DNA of 7,699 nucleotides from S144-45 sp015494035 (lineage in GTDB: Bacteria; Pseudomonadota; Gammaproteobacteria; Xanthomonadales; Marinicellaceae). The notes below the pieces were generated by a model. The model was not told where the DNA came from. It worked only from the letters and a program-made list of their open reading frames with translations, and searched no databases. The stretch is from contig JALUIX010000123.1 in assembly GCA_027057345.1 (NCBI GenBank), forward strand, positions 1-7,699. The letters are read 5' to 3'. Positions 1 through 5,721 of this stretch are shown in pieces. Every line of letters begins with the position of its first letter. Position 1 is the first letter of the stretch. The translations under genes and the position numbers were made by a program.

Positions 1-1
1 G

Positions 2-2524
2 TCCGATACCGCCGAAACTGGCCCTGTTGAACAGGCGCAAGCCTGCTTCCACTGCGGCGAACCGATTCCGGACGGGGTCGATATCCGACTGCCAGTCAAT
101 GGTCAGGAGCAGGCCTTTTGTTGCCACGGCTGTCGGGCCGTGGCCCAGTTTATCAGCGCCCAGGGCCAATGCGATTTCTACCGCTACCGGGGCGATGCCA
201 AACCCGGCGAACGCGCTTTGCCCGACCCGCAACAGTGGCAACACTGGGATGACCCGGCCACCTTCGCCCGTGTCTGTCAGCCGCGTCCCGGCGGTGACAA
301 AGACAGGGACTACACCGCCTCCATTCGCATTGATGGCCTGTATTGCTCGGCCTGCGGCTGGTTGATTGATCGCCAGTTGCGGGAAGTGCCCGGCGTGCAG
401 GACGTGCGCCTGAACACCATCACCCGCCAGCTACAGGTGGACTTCGACCGTCAGCAATTGCCGCTGAGCCAGATTCTGGCGGTGATCGATCAACTGGGTT
501 ATCACCCGATTCTCACCAACACCAGCGCCGATGACGCACCGGAAGCCGAACGCAAGGCCAGCATGAAGCGGCTGATGGTGGCCGGGCTGGGCATGATGCA
601 GGTGATGATGTTCGCCGTGGCCCTGTATGGTGCCGATTTTCACGGCATGGACGCCACCTCAAAACGTTTTTTTGGTTTGATCAGCATGCTGGTGGCCACG
701 GCGGTGTATTTCTACGCCGGATCGGTGTTTGTCAAAAATGCCCTGCGTGACCTCAAAAACCGGCACCTGGGCATGGACGTGCCAGTGGCCCTGTCCATCT
801 CGCTGGCTTATTTCTTCAGCGTCTGGCACGTGTTGCAGGGCGACACCCAGGCCATTTATTTCGATTCCATGGTCATGTTTGTGTTTTTCCTGCTGGCCGG
901 CCGCCACCTGGAAATGGGCGTGCGCCACAAGGGCATGAACGCACGCGAGGCCCTGGCTTCCATGGTGCCGGTCAGCGTGCGCCGCCTGTTGCCGGATTCG
1001 CCCCGGCATCAGAGCAAAAGCCAGGAGAAAACCGCCACCGAACACGTGCCGCTGGAAAGCATCCACAAGGGCGATGTGCTGGTGGTGCAGCGTGGCGAAG
1101 TGGTGCCCTGTGATGGCAAGGTGATTGCCGGTCAGGCCGAGCTGGATGAATCCCTGCTCACCGGCGAATCCACGCCGGTGCTCAAACAAACCGGTGACAC
1201 GGTACTGGCCGGGGCCAAAGTCCTGCAGGGCGAATTGCACCTGCGTTCTGTCGCCCTGGGTAATGAAACCTTTCTTGGCACCCTCACCGATTTGTTGGAG
1301 CAGGCGCAAATGCAGCGGCCCAAAAGCCTGCAACTGGTGGACCGGCTGGCTGGCTGGTTTGTGGCGGCGGTCCTGGTACTGGCGGCCATTACCGCCGGCT
1401 GGTACAGCATTTACGACCCGCAAAACCTGATTCCGGTGGTGTTGGCGGTGCTGGTGGCCACCTGCCCATGCGCCCTGTCCCTGGCCACTCCGGCGGCGCT
1501 CACCGCCGCTAGTGTGCAGCTGGTGCGCAATGGCGTACTCATCAATAGCCTGGATGCCCTGGGTGAACTGCCCAAATGCCATACCTGGGTCTTCGACAAA
1601 ACCGGCACCTTAACTGAATTTGCTATGCGCATCAGCCATTGGCACCCCCTGGCTGAGCTGGACCAAACCAGGGCGTGCGCCATTGTTGCCGCACTGGAAA
1701 AAGACAACCACCACCCCATCGCCACGGCCTTTGACGGCTGCAGGCACGCCGATGTGCAGGCCAGCGACATAGTGCCCGTGCCGGGCAAGGGCATGGAAGG
1801 CCGTGTGGCAGGCCAACGTTGGCGCGCCGGAAAAAGGGATTGGGTGCTGGCGCTGTTGCCTGAAGCGCAACGCCAGGCCGTTCGGGACAAAGCCCCGTCT
1901 CCTCGGGGCACGGAAGTCTGGCTGGGTAACGAGCACGCGGTCGCCGGTGTCTTTCAACTGAGCAACCGCTTGCGCCCAGATGCCACGGCAACCATCGCCG
2001 CCTTGCAGCAGGCGGGCATCAACTGCGAGATTGTCAGCGGCGATGCGCCGGCCATTGTGGAAGCGGTGGCCGGGCAACTGGGCGTGGCCCGTTGGCACGG
2101 CAATTTCCGTCCTGAACACAAGATCAACCACGTTAAGGCCTTACAGGAGGCAGGTCAGCAGGTGGTGATGGTGGGCGACGGCATTAACGACGCCCCGGTG
2201 CTGGCCCAGGCCAACGTCTCCTTCAGCTTCAATCAGGGCGCCCACCTCGCGCGCTCTGCCGCTGATCTGGTGCTTATGGGTGGCCGCTTGCGCGGCCTGC
2301 TGACCGCGCGGGAGACCGCCCGCCGCACCAGCCGCATCATCCGCCAGAACATCATCTGGGCCATCGCCTATAACATGGCCATTACGCCCCTGGCCGTAAT
2401 GGGCCTGCTCAAACCCTGGATGGCCGCCATTGGCATGTCCGTTTCGTCCATTCTGGTGGTGCTCAATGCCCGCCGCATCCTGCGCCGCAAAAGCTCCCCC
2501 AGGGAAGTGCTGATCGAATCGTGA
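2..2524 (+). CDS. ccoI: Copper-translocating P1B-type ATPase CcoI/FixI (5' end outside window)
   Basis: An inner-membrane copper pump that supplies copper for assembly of cbb3-type cytochrome oxidase. The frame is open from the window edge, so the start codon lies upstream; 840 residues are visible. Numbering from position 2, the N-terminal Cys cluster is CFHC (C15, C18) and FCCHGC (C40, C41, C44), as in the metal-binding domain that precedes gamma/betaproteobacterial CcoI. An HMA domain follows with YCSAC (C115, C118). The actuator carries LLTGES. The membrane copper site is CPC at 488-490, the phosphorylated Asp is D532 in DKTGTLT, the HP motif is in HHPIATAF, and the hinge is GDGINDAP at about 725-732. 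No catalytic residue is missing. The ATG at 140 is internal because the Cys cluster lies upstream of it. No ccoS follows. The last codons (REVLIES) lie within the left arm of a 165-bp inverted-repeat element, so the native C-terminus may have been altered. The family is secure; cbb3 linkage is inferred from domain layout. Confidence 0.93.
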   Translation, partial: SDTAETGPVEQAQACFHCGEPIPDGVDIRLPVNGQEQAFCCHGCRAVAQFISAQGQCDFYRYRGDAKPGERALPDPQQWQHWDDPATFARVCQPRPGGDKDRDYTASIRIDGLYCSACGWLIDRQLREVPGVQDVRLNTITRQLQVDFDRQQLPLSQILAVIDQLGYHPILTNTSADDAPEAERKASMKRLMVAGLGMMQVMMFAVALYGADFHGMDATSKRFFGLISMLVATAVYFYAGSVFVKNALRDLKNRHLGMDVPVALSISLAYFFSVWHVLQGDTQAIYFDSMVMFVFFLLAGRHLEMGVRHKGMNAREALASMVPVSVRRLLPDSPRHQSKSQEKTATEHVPLESIHKGDVLVVQRGEVVPCDGKVIAGQAELDESLLTGESTPVLKQTGDTVLAGAKVLQGELHLRSVALGNETFLGTLTDLLEQAQMQRPKSLQLVDRLAGWFVAAVLVLAAITAGWYSIYDPQNLIPVVLAVLVATCPCALSLATPAALTAASVQLVRNGVLINSLDALGELPKCHTWVFDKTGTLTEFAMRISHWHPLAELDQTRACAIVAALEKDNHHPIATAFDGCRHADVQASDIVPVPGKGMEGRVAGQRWRAGKRDWVLALLPEAQRQAVRDKAPSPRGTEVWLGNEHAVAGVFQLSNRLRPDATATIAALQQAGINCEIVSGDAPAIVEAVAGQLGVARWHGNFRPEHKINHVKALQEAGQQVVMVGDGINDAPVLAQANVSFSFNQGAHLARSAADLVLMGGRLRGLLTARETARRTSRIIRQNIIWAIAYNMAITPLAVMGLLKPWMAAIGMSVSSILVVLNARRILRRKSSPREVLIES

Positions 2525-2665
2525 CACGGCATCTTGTGGCGTAAAATCGTCCATTTCTGTGTTGCAAACCTTCGCAATAGCCTTGCTATTACGTGCGGTT
2601 TGCGCCTTGAACTGAACAATTTTTCACAACAATCTGCTCGCGCCAGATTCGATCAGCGCTTCCCT
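2501..2665. repeat. 165-bp long-hairpin, MITE-like inverted-repeat element between convergent genes
   Basis: The terminal arms are AGGGAAGTGCTGATCGAATC (2501-2520) and its near-exact inverse GATTCGATCAGCGCTTCCCT (2646-2665), matching at 19 of 20 positions. The symmetry continues inward around a centre at 2583: AAAATCGTCC against GAACAATTTT, GCAAACC (2564-2570) against GGTTTGC (2597-2603), and AATAGC (2576-2581) against GCTATT (2585-2590) with a CTT loop. Almost the whole element could fold into one long imperfect hairpin. The ccoI stop (2522-2524) lies just inside the left arm, and the stop of the minus-strand oxidase (2664-2666) overlaps the right end. A run of five T at 2620-2624 follows the inner hairpin, so the element might also terminate transcription. 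It has no coding capacity and no evident target-site duplication. It could be a non-autonomous mobile element or a REP/ERIC-like intergenic repeat. Confidence 0.75.
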
Positions 2666-3995
2666 AGACCACTTCCCGCTTTTGGGTTGTGCCCTTGCTG
2701 GCCAGGGTAAAGCGCGGGTGGGTGTGCGAGCGGGTGCCGGTGACCAGCTCTGCCATCCACCGGCCCACGGCCGGGCCGTGTTTGAAGCCGTGTCCGGAAC
2801 CACCACCGGCCAGCCACACTGAGTCCAGACTCGGGTGGCGGTCCAGCAGAAAATCGCCATTGGAGGTGTTTTCGTACTGGCACACACGCACACTGGCCAG
2901 GGGGGCTTCGGCCAGCTCGGGAAAGCGCTTGCGCAGGTAGGCGCGCATTTCCCGTTCAGCGGCCACGCTGACCCGGCGATCGGCAGTGTTCGGGTCCATT
3001 ACCGACCCGTGTTTGTCATGGGCAATTTTGAAGCCGTAGCCGGCCATATCGGGGATACCGTAAAACACATCGCCGTCATTAAAGTCGGCCCACACCGGAA
3101 AACGATCCGGCGCATAGCGGGCGGCCAATGATTCGGACACGGCCTTCAGGTTCAGGTAAAACACTTCCTGACGGGTGGGCACAATGCGCCCGGCCAGCAG
3201 TTGTGGAAAAACTTTTGGCAACCACGCACCACAGGCATACACGGCCTGCCGGGCCAGCAACTGCGCAGGACCGGTGGCCGTGCGCAAGGGAATGCGCAGC
3301 CGCTTACCTTTCTGGCTTGCCACCGATTCAGGCGCGGCGGCTGTGGCCTGCAACCAGCGTACGCCGTTGCGCATGGCCTCCTCGGCCACCACGCGCACAC
3401 ACTGCCGCGCGGCCAGCGCGCCGCTGCCGGGTTCCAGAAAGCCGGTGCCAATGCCGTGGTAGTCTATTTGCGGGTAGGCCCGTTGCAAGGCCGACGGGCT
3501 GTCAAAAACCCGCGTGGGAATGCCCAGGGCCTGCAGGGTGTCCAGGCTGTGGTCGAAATACGTATTGCGGTGGCGTGACAACCACAAAACGCCGGTGGGG
3601 TGGAACAGCGGTATGGATGGCCGGTGGCGGGCATCCAGTGCTTTCCAATGGGTCAGTGATTCGGTCGCCATGCGCGAATAAATGGCATCCGGCCCGTACG
3701 CCATGCGGGTCACGCGCGTGTCTCCGCCAGAGCTGGACAAACCATTGCCCGGTGTATAGGCATCCACCAGTACCACCTGCTGCCCATGTTGGGCCAGGTG
3801 CCAGGCTATCCAGCTGCCAAACACGCCCGCCCCGATCACCGCCACATCGCAGACTAAGGGTGTGGTGGCCGATGCCTTGTTCCGCCATAGCAGCGCAGGC
3901 AGGCCGGCCAGGCCCGCTAGCAGTTGTCGCCGTTGGCTGTCGGTGCGTATCGCCGCTGCCCTTCTCACCGTTAATCCCTGTTTGATTTTCTTCAT
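2664..3995 (-). CDS. Exported FAD-dependent oxidase of the sarcosine / N-methyltryptophan oxidase (DAO) family
   Basis: This 443-aa flavoprotein is likely to oxidise a secondary or N-methyl amine with O2, giving H2O2; the substrate is unknown. The start chosen is ATG 3995, giving MKKIKQ; a GTG at 4004 is in frame, but only a weak purine-rich site (GAGCGG) precedes either. Residues about 20-43 look like a Tat signal: QRRQLLAG with R22-R23, a hydrophobic stretch, then an A-S-A cleavage site near residue 43. The Rossmann motif VIGAGVFG follows at about 53-60, ending with D78, then SSSGGDTRVTR, typical of the monomeric sarcosine oxidase group. Cys372 (VCQYENT) matches the Cys that binds FAD covalently in that group. 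Lys323 (GFKIAH) sits 49 residues before it, like the O2-activating Lys. The GSGHGFKHGP motif is near the C-terminus. It is convergent with ccoI, and its stop overlaps the edge of the inverted-repeat element. Family assignment is firm; export and substrate are inferred. Confidence 0.88.
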   Translation of the reverse strand: MKKIKQGLTVRRAAAIRTDSQRRQLLAGLAGLPALLWRNKASATTPLVCDVAVIGAGVFGSWIAWHLAQHGQQVVLVDAYTPGNGLSSSGGDTRVTRMAYGPDAIYSRMATESLTHWKALDARHRPSIPLFHPTGVLWLSRHRNTYFDHSLDTLQALGIPTRVFDSPSALQRAYPQIDYHGIGTGFLEPGSGALAARQCVRVVAEEAMRNGVRWLQATAAAPESVASQKGKRLRIPLRTATGPAQLLARQAVYACGAWLPKVFPQLLAGRIVPTRQEVFYLNLKAVSESLAARYAPDRFPVWADFNDGDVFYGIPDMAGYGFKIAHDKHGSVMDPNTADRRVSVAAEREMRAYLRKRFPELAEAPLASVRVCQYENTSNGDFLLDRHPSLDSVWLAGGGSGHGFKHGPAVGRWMAELVTGTRSHTHPRFTLASKGTTQKREVV

Positions 3996-4031
3996 CACTA
4001 ACACCGCTCAATCAACCCGCTCGATATTCCG

Positions 4032-4060
4032 AGAATAGCAGAGCCGCACGCCAGCGCCAA
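4032..4060 (-). promoter_or_regulatory. Candidate sigma70-type promoter of the flavin oxidase gene
   Basis: On the minus strand a TTGGCG -35 box (4055-4060) is followed by a 17-bp spacer and a TATTCT -10 box (4032-4037). A TG at the extended -10 position precedes the -10 box. Each hexamer matches consensus at 4 of 6. The predicted start is about 30 nt upstream of the ATG at 3995. It was found by eye only. Confidence 0.4.
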
Positions 4061-4099
4061 CTTTCCGCAGGCAAAGGCGTGTGCTCACCGCTTGACCGA

Positions 4100-4155
4100 A
4101 AAACCGCCTTTTGAGCAAAAAATGGCCTGAATTTACCAGGCAAAACCGGCCTTTT
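4100..4155. repeat. Short imperfect direct repeat in the divergent intergenic region
   Basis: AAAACCGCCTTTT (4100-4112) recurs as AAAACCGGCCTTTT (4142-4155), differing by one inserted G. Each copy has partial internal symmetry (AAAA/TTTT arms). The pair lies upstream of both divergent promoter candidates, where a regulator could act on either gene. The copies are short and low in complexity, so chance is possible. Confidence 0.3.
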
Positions 4156-4167
4156 AGTGTCACCTTA

Positions 4168-4196
4168 TTGTCGACGCGCCCGGCCTGTGCTATACA
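4168..4196 (+). promoter_or_regulatory. Candidate extended -10 promoter of the repeat-protein gene
   Basis: TTGTCG (4168-4173), a 17-bp spacer and TATACA (4191-4196), with an extended TG one base before the -10 box. Transcription would start near 4203 and leave a leader of about 155 nt before the ATG at 4360. Each hexamer matches consensus at 4 of 6. Confidence 0.4.
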
Positions 4197-4207
4197 ACAG
4201 GTGCGGC

Positions 4208-4223
4208 CATACATTTGTGTATG
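4208..4223. promoter_or_regulatory. Operator-like dyad CATACA-N4-TGTATG
   Basis: Perfect 6-bp arms CATACA (4208-4213) and TGTATG (4218-4223) separated by TTTG. It begins a few bases after the predicted start of the plus-strand transcript. That is a usual place for a repressor operator, or for a small hairpin at the 5' end of the mRNA. No binding protein is recognised. Confidence 0.4.
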
Positions 4224-4255
4224 ACTCGTGCGCAGGGGGGCTGCACAAGGCATTC

Positions 4256-4316
4256 GGGCTTTTGCCCAAACGCCTGACCCGCTTCCCGAAGAATCGCACA
4301 GCCAGCCCTGGCTGGC
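4256..4316 (+). promoter_or_regulatory. Two hairpins in the leader of the repeat-protein gene
   Basis: GGGC-TTTT-GCCC spans 4256-4267. A stronger GCCAGC-CCTG-GCTGGC hairpin (six perfect GC-rich pairs) spans 4301-4316, ending 43 nt before the ATG. Neither is followed directly by a U-run, so they do not look like ordinary terminators. They may stabilise the leader or affect translation. No known riboswitch class is recognised. Confidence 0.35.
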
Positions 4317-4359
4317 CCCATCACCCCATCATTTTGTTCATAACACAGAGGAAACACCC

Positions 4360-4668
4360 ATGAAAAAAGTCATCACCATCACAGCCATTGCCCTGTTGGC
4401 CATTGCCCCCACCGCCCAAGCCGGTTGGTTTTCTGCTAACCCAGAAGAGTGCATCCAGTCAAAGGTTGTCCAAGAAGCTATTGATAATAAGGTTACCGAA
4501 GACGCTATCGGCAACAAGGTTACAGAAGACGCTATCGGCAACAAGGTTACAGAAGACGCTATCGGCAACAAGGTTACAGAAGACGCTGCTGGTAATAAAA
4601 TAGTAGAAGACGCCGCTGGGAATAAATTGCTGTCCTGTGGTTTTTCACTAATGAAGTGGTTCGAATAA
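4360..4668 (+). CDS. Small secreted nonapeptide-repeat protein of unknown function
   Basis: A 102-aa protein I do not recognise. The start at ATG 4360 is fixed by a good ribosome site (AGAGGA, 4347-4352, 7 nt away) and by a clear Sec signal peptide: MKK, a hydrophobic core, then PTAQA with cleavage after A21, leaving a mature protein starting GWFS. The frame is open further upstream, but that part lies in the leader. Residues about 40-89 are tandem nine-residue units of the form A-I-G-N-K-V-T-E-D: three identical central copies, a diverged copy on each side, and a partial copy at each end. Two cysteines, C31 and C93, bracket the repeat and could form a disulfide after export. The C-terminus is GFSLMKWFE. 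The repeat does not fit the RTX nonapeptide GGxGxDxUx. Many gammaproteobacteria encode small secreted proteins whose mature part begins with GWF and a Cys, but a match here is only an impression. It stands divergent from the oxidase and upstream of the HTH pair, with no clear terminator after it. Confidence 0.8.
   Translation: MKKVITITAIALLAIAPTAQAGWFSANPEECIQSKVVQEAIDNKVTEDAIGNKVTEDAIGNKVTEDAIGNKVTEDAAGNKIVEDAAGNKLLSCGFSLMKWFE
4477..4626 (+). repeat. 27-bp in-frame minisatellite
   Basis: Units of 27 bp with no spacers lie at 4477-4503 (diverged), 4504-4530, 4531-4557 and 4558-4584 (three base-for-base identical copies), 4585-4611 (diverged) and 4612-4626 (partial). Each full unit adds nine residues without changing frame. 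Identity between central copies including silent positions, against different codons at the edges, points to recent expansion by slippage or unequal exchange. Confidence 0.95.
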
Positions 4669-4734
4669 AGCTGTTTATTTAGCCCTATGGTCAAGAGAAA
4701 AGTCGCCAGGGACGGTTTTTTCTTGCCTTGGGCG

Positions 4735-4768
4735 GGTTATTTTGGTAGTTATATGGCTATCCATAACC
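4735..4768 (+). promoter_or_regulatory. Nested dyads just upstream of the first HTH gene
   Basis: GGTTAT (4735-4740) pairs with ATAACC (4763-4768), and TATGG-CTAT-CCATA (4752-4765) forms a tight hairpin that shares the ATA with the outer arm, so the two folds compete. The ribosome site AGGAA (4776-4780) of the gene at 4785 follows directly. This could be an operator, possibly for autoregulation by the HTH protein, or a leader structure. The evidence is symmetry only. Confidence 0.3.
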
Positions 4769-4784
4769 GTGCAACAGGAAAAAC

Positions 4785-5642
4785 ATGCCCATAAAACGCC
4801 CCACACATGCCAGTCATACCCGTTTGTTCGAGAACAGCAAGAACGAGCAGAGCCAATACACGGACATCATCCGCTCACTGGGCCACGCTGTGGGGCGCCT
4901 GATGCGTCTGGCTGATACGCCAGCTAGGGAATTTTTTGTGGCTTATAAAATGGGCTTGCTGGATGCTTTACTGGAGGAAAATCCCCGCATGTCAATTGCC
5001 GAGTTGTCCATTCGCAGTGGTATTGACCGGCGGCAGATCAGCCAGTACCTGAAACAAAACACCATTACCGAGCGGGAAAAGCGTAACAAGATCGTTATGG
5101 TGCTGACAGAATTGAACCGCCTTAAGCATAAGCATTTCCCTGACGGCAAAATTCCGCGCCGGGACTGTGAGCCGTGTTTTGACTCAGTGTGCCAGAAATA
5201 CGCCAGTGGCGATTATTCGCCCGGTGCTATTTTGCGTGAGCTGGTCAGGCGTGGAAATATAAAGGACTGTGGGGATAGCATAGAGTTAATGTCAAATGTG
5301 TTCGAAAGAGATACGGATGCACTTGAATTCTTATCATTTGCAACAAGTACCGTAAATTACTTCGTAAGCACCACTCTAGCTAATTACCGTATCAAGGATT
5401 TCTCCCAGCGCAGCGGGCAGCGCACCATTTATTCCACCCAGATTCCGGTGGAAAAAACCGAACGGGTTCACCAGGAAATCAAACAACTAATGGAGCAGCA
5501 TTACGTGGCCTATCGGCAAGTGCTGTCTAAACATGAAATCGATGTGACGGCGGGCACTTTTGAACCCATTGGTGTGAGCCTGTTTCAGTTTGCACCAAAC
5601 AGTCGATATACGAACAGCCTGCATTGGGGAGATGATTTTTGA
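4785..5642 (+). CDS. HTH-containing DUF6502-like protein, paralogue A
   Basis: A 285-aa cytoplasmic protein with no signal peptide or membrane segment. ATG 4785 is supported by AGGAA five to nine bases upstream. A helix-turn-helix-like segment lies at about 68-90 (MSIAELSIRSGIDRRQISQYL), followed by a basic region (ITEREKRNKI) and an RLKHKHFPDGKIPRR block. A second helical segment with GDYSPGAILRELVRRGNIKD is at about 142-161. The C-terminal part carries two strongly conserved blocks, TIYSTQIPVE (214-223) and GTFEPIGVSLFQF (257-269). The layout resembles DUF6502, an uncharacterised family; this is from memory. It is probably a DNA-binding regulator, target unknown. It lies 79 bp ahead of a paralogue of identical length, likely in one transcript. 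The part encoding about residues 160-205 is conspicuously more AT-rich than the rest of the gene. Confidence 0.85.
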   Translation: MPIKRPTHASHTRLFENSKNEQSQYTDIIRSLGHAVGRLMRLADTPAREFFVAYKMGLLDALLEENPRMSIAELSIRSGIDRRQISQYLKQNTITEREKRNKIVMVLTELNRLKHKHFPDGKIPRRDCEPCFDSVCQKYASGDYSPGAILRELVRRGNIKDCGDSIELMSNVFERDTDALEFLSFATSTVNYFVSTTLANYRIKDFSQRSGQRTIYSTQIPVEKTERVHQEIKQLMEQHYVAYRQVLSKHEIDVTAGTFEPIGVSLFQFAPNSRYTNSLHWGDDF

Positions 5643-5721
5643 AGGCCCCGCTAGCCCGTTAATTTAGCCGCTGGGTTTGCGTTTGGAATTTGTTTATGCA
5701 CCCACCTGTTTCGGATCATAC

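Noticed and set aside
659..1582. 307-aa open frame antisense to ccoI
   Set aside because: It is opposite a fully conserved ATPase, is rich in His/Gln/Gly as expected of a GC-rich antisense frame, and has no recognisable domain.
3128..3985. 285-aa open frame antisense to the flavin oxidase
   Set aside because: Pro/Arg/Cys-rich shadow of a conserved gene. Its equal length to the HTH paralogues is coincidence, and there is no sequence resemblance.
4228..4359. Upstream in-frame extension of the secreted repeat protein
   Set aside because: It would bury the signal peptide and ribosome site inside the protein, and the extension has no secretory or domain features.
4477..4626. Tandem repeats as a possible CRISPR array
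   Set aside because: The units are contiguous with no spacers, are in frame with a coding sequence, and continue as diverged coding units at both ends.
4338..4694. 118-aa minus-strand frame across the minisatellite
   Set aside because: It is open only because the 27-bp period is a multiple of three, so one stop-free unit repeats. It has no ribosome site and no other support.
4669..4740. Terminator after the repeat-protein gene near the T-run in GGTTTTTTC
   Set aside because: The T-run lies inside the loop of a weak, bulged stem (CGCC with GGCG) rather than after a stable one, so it does not have terminator form.
5677..5721. TTG start for paralogue B
   Set aside because: It adds 15 residues with no counterpart in paralogue A, while ATG 5722 gives identical length and alignment.
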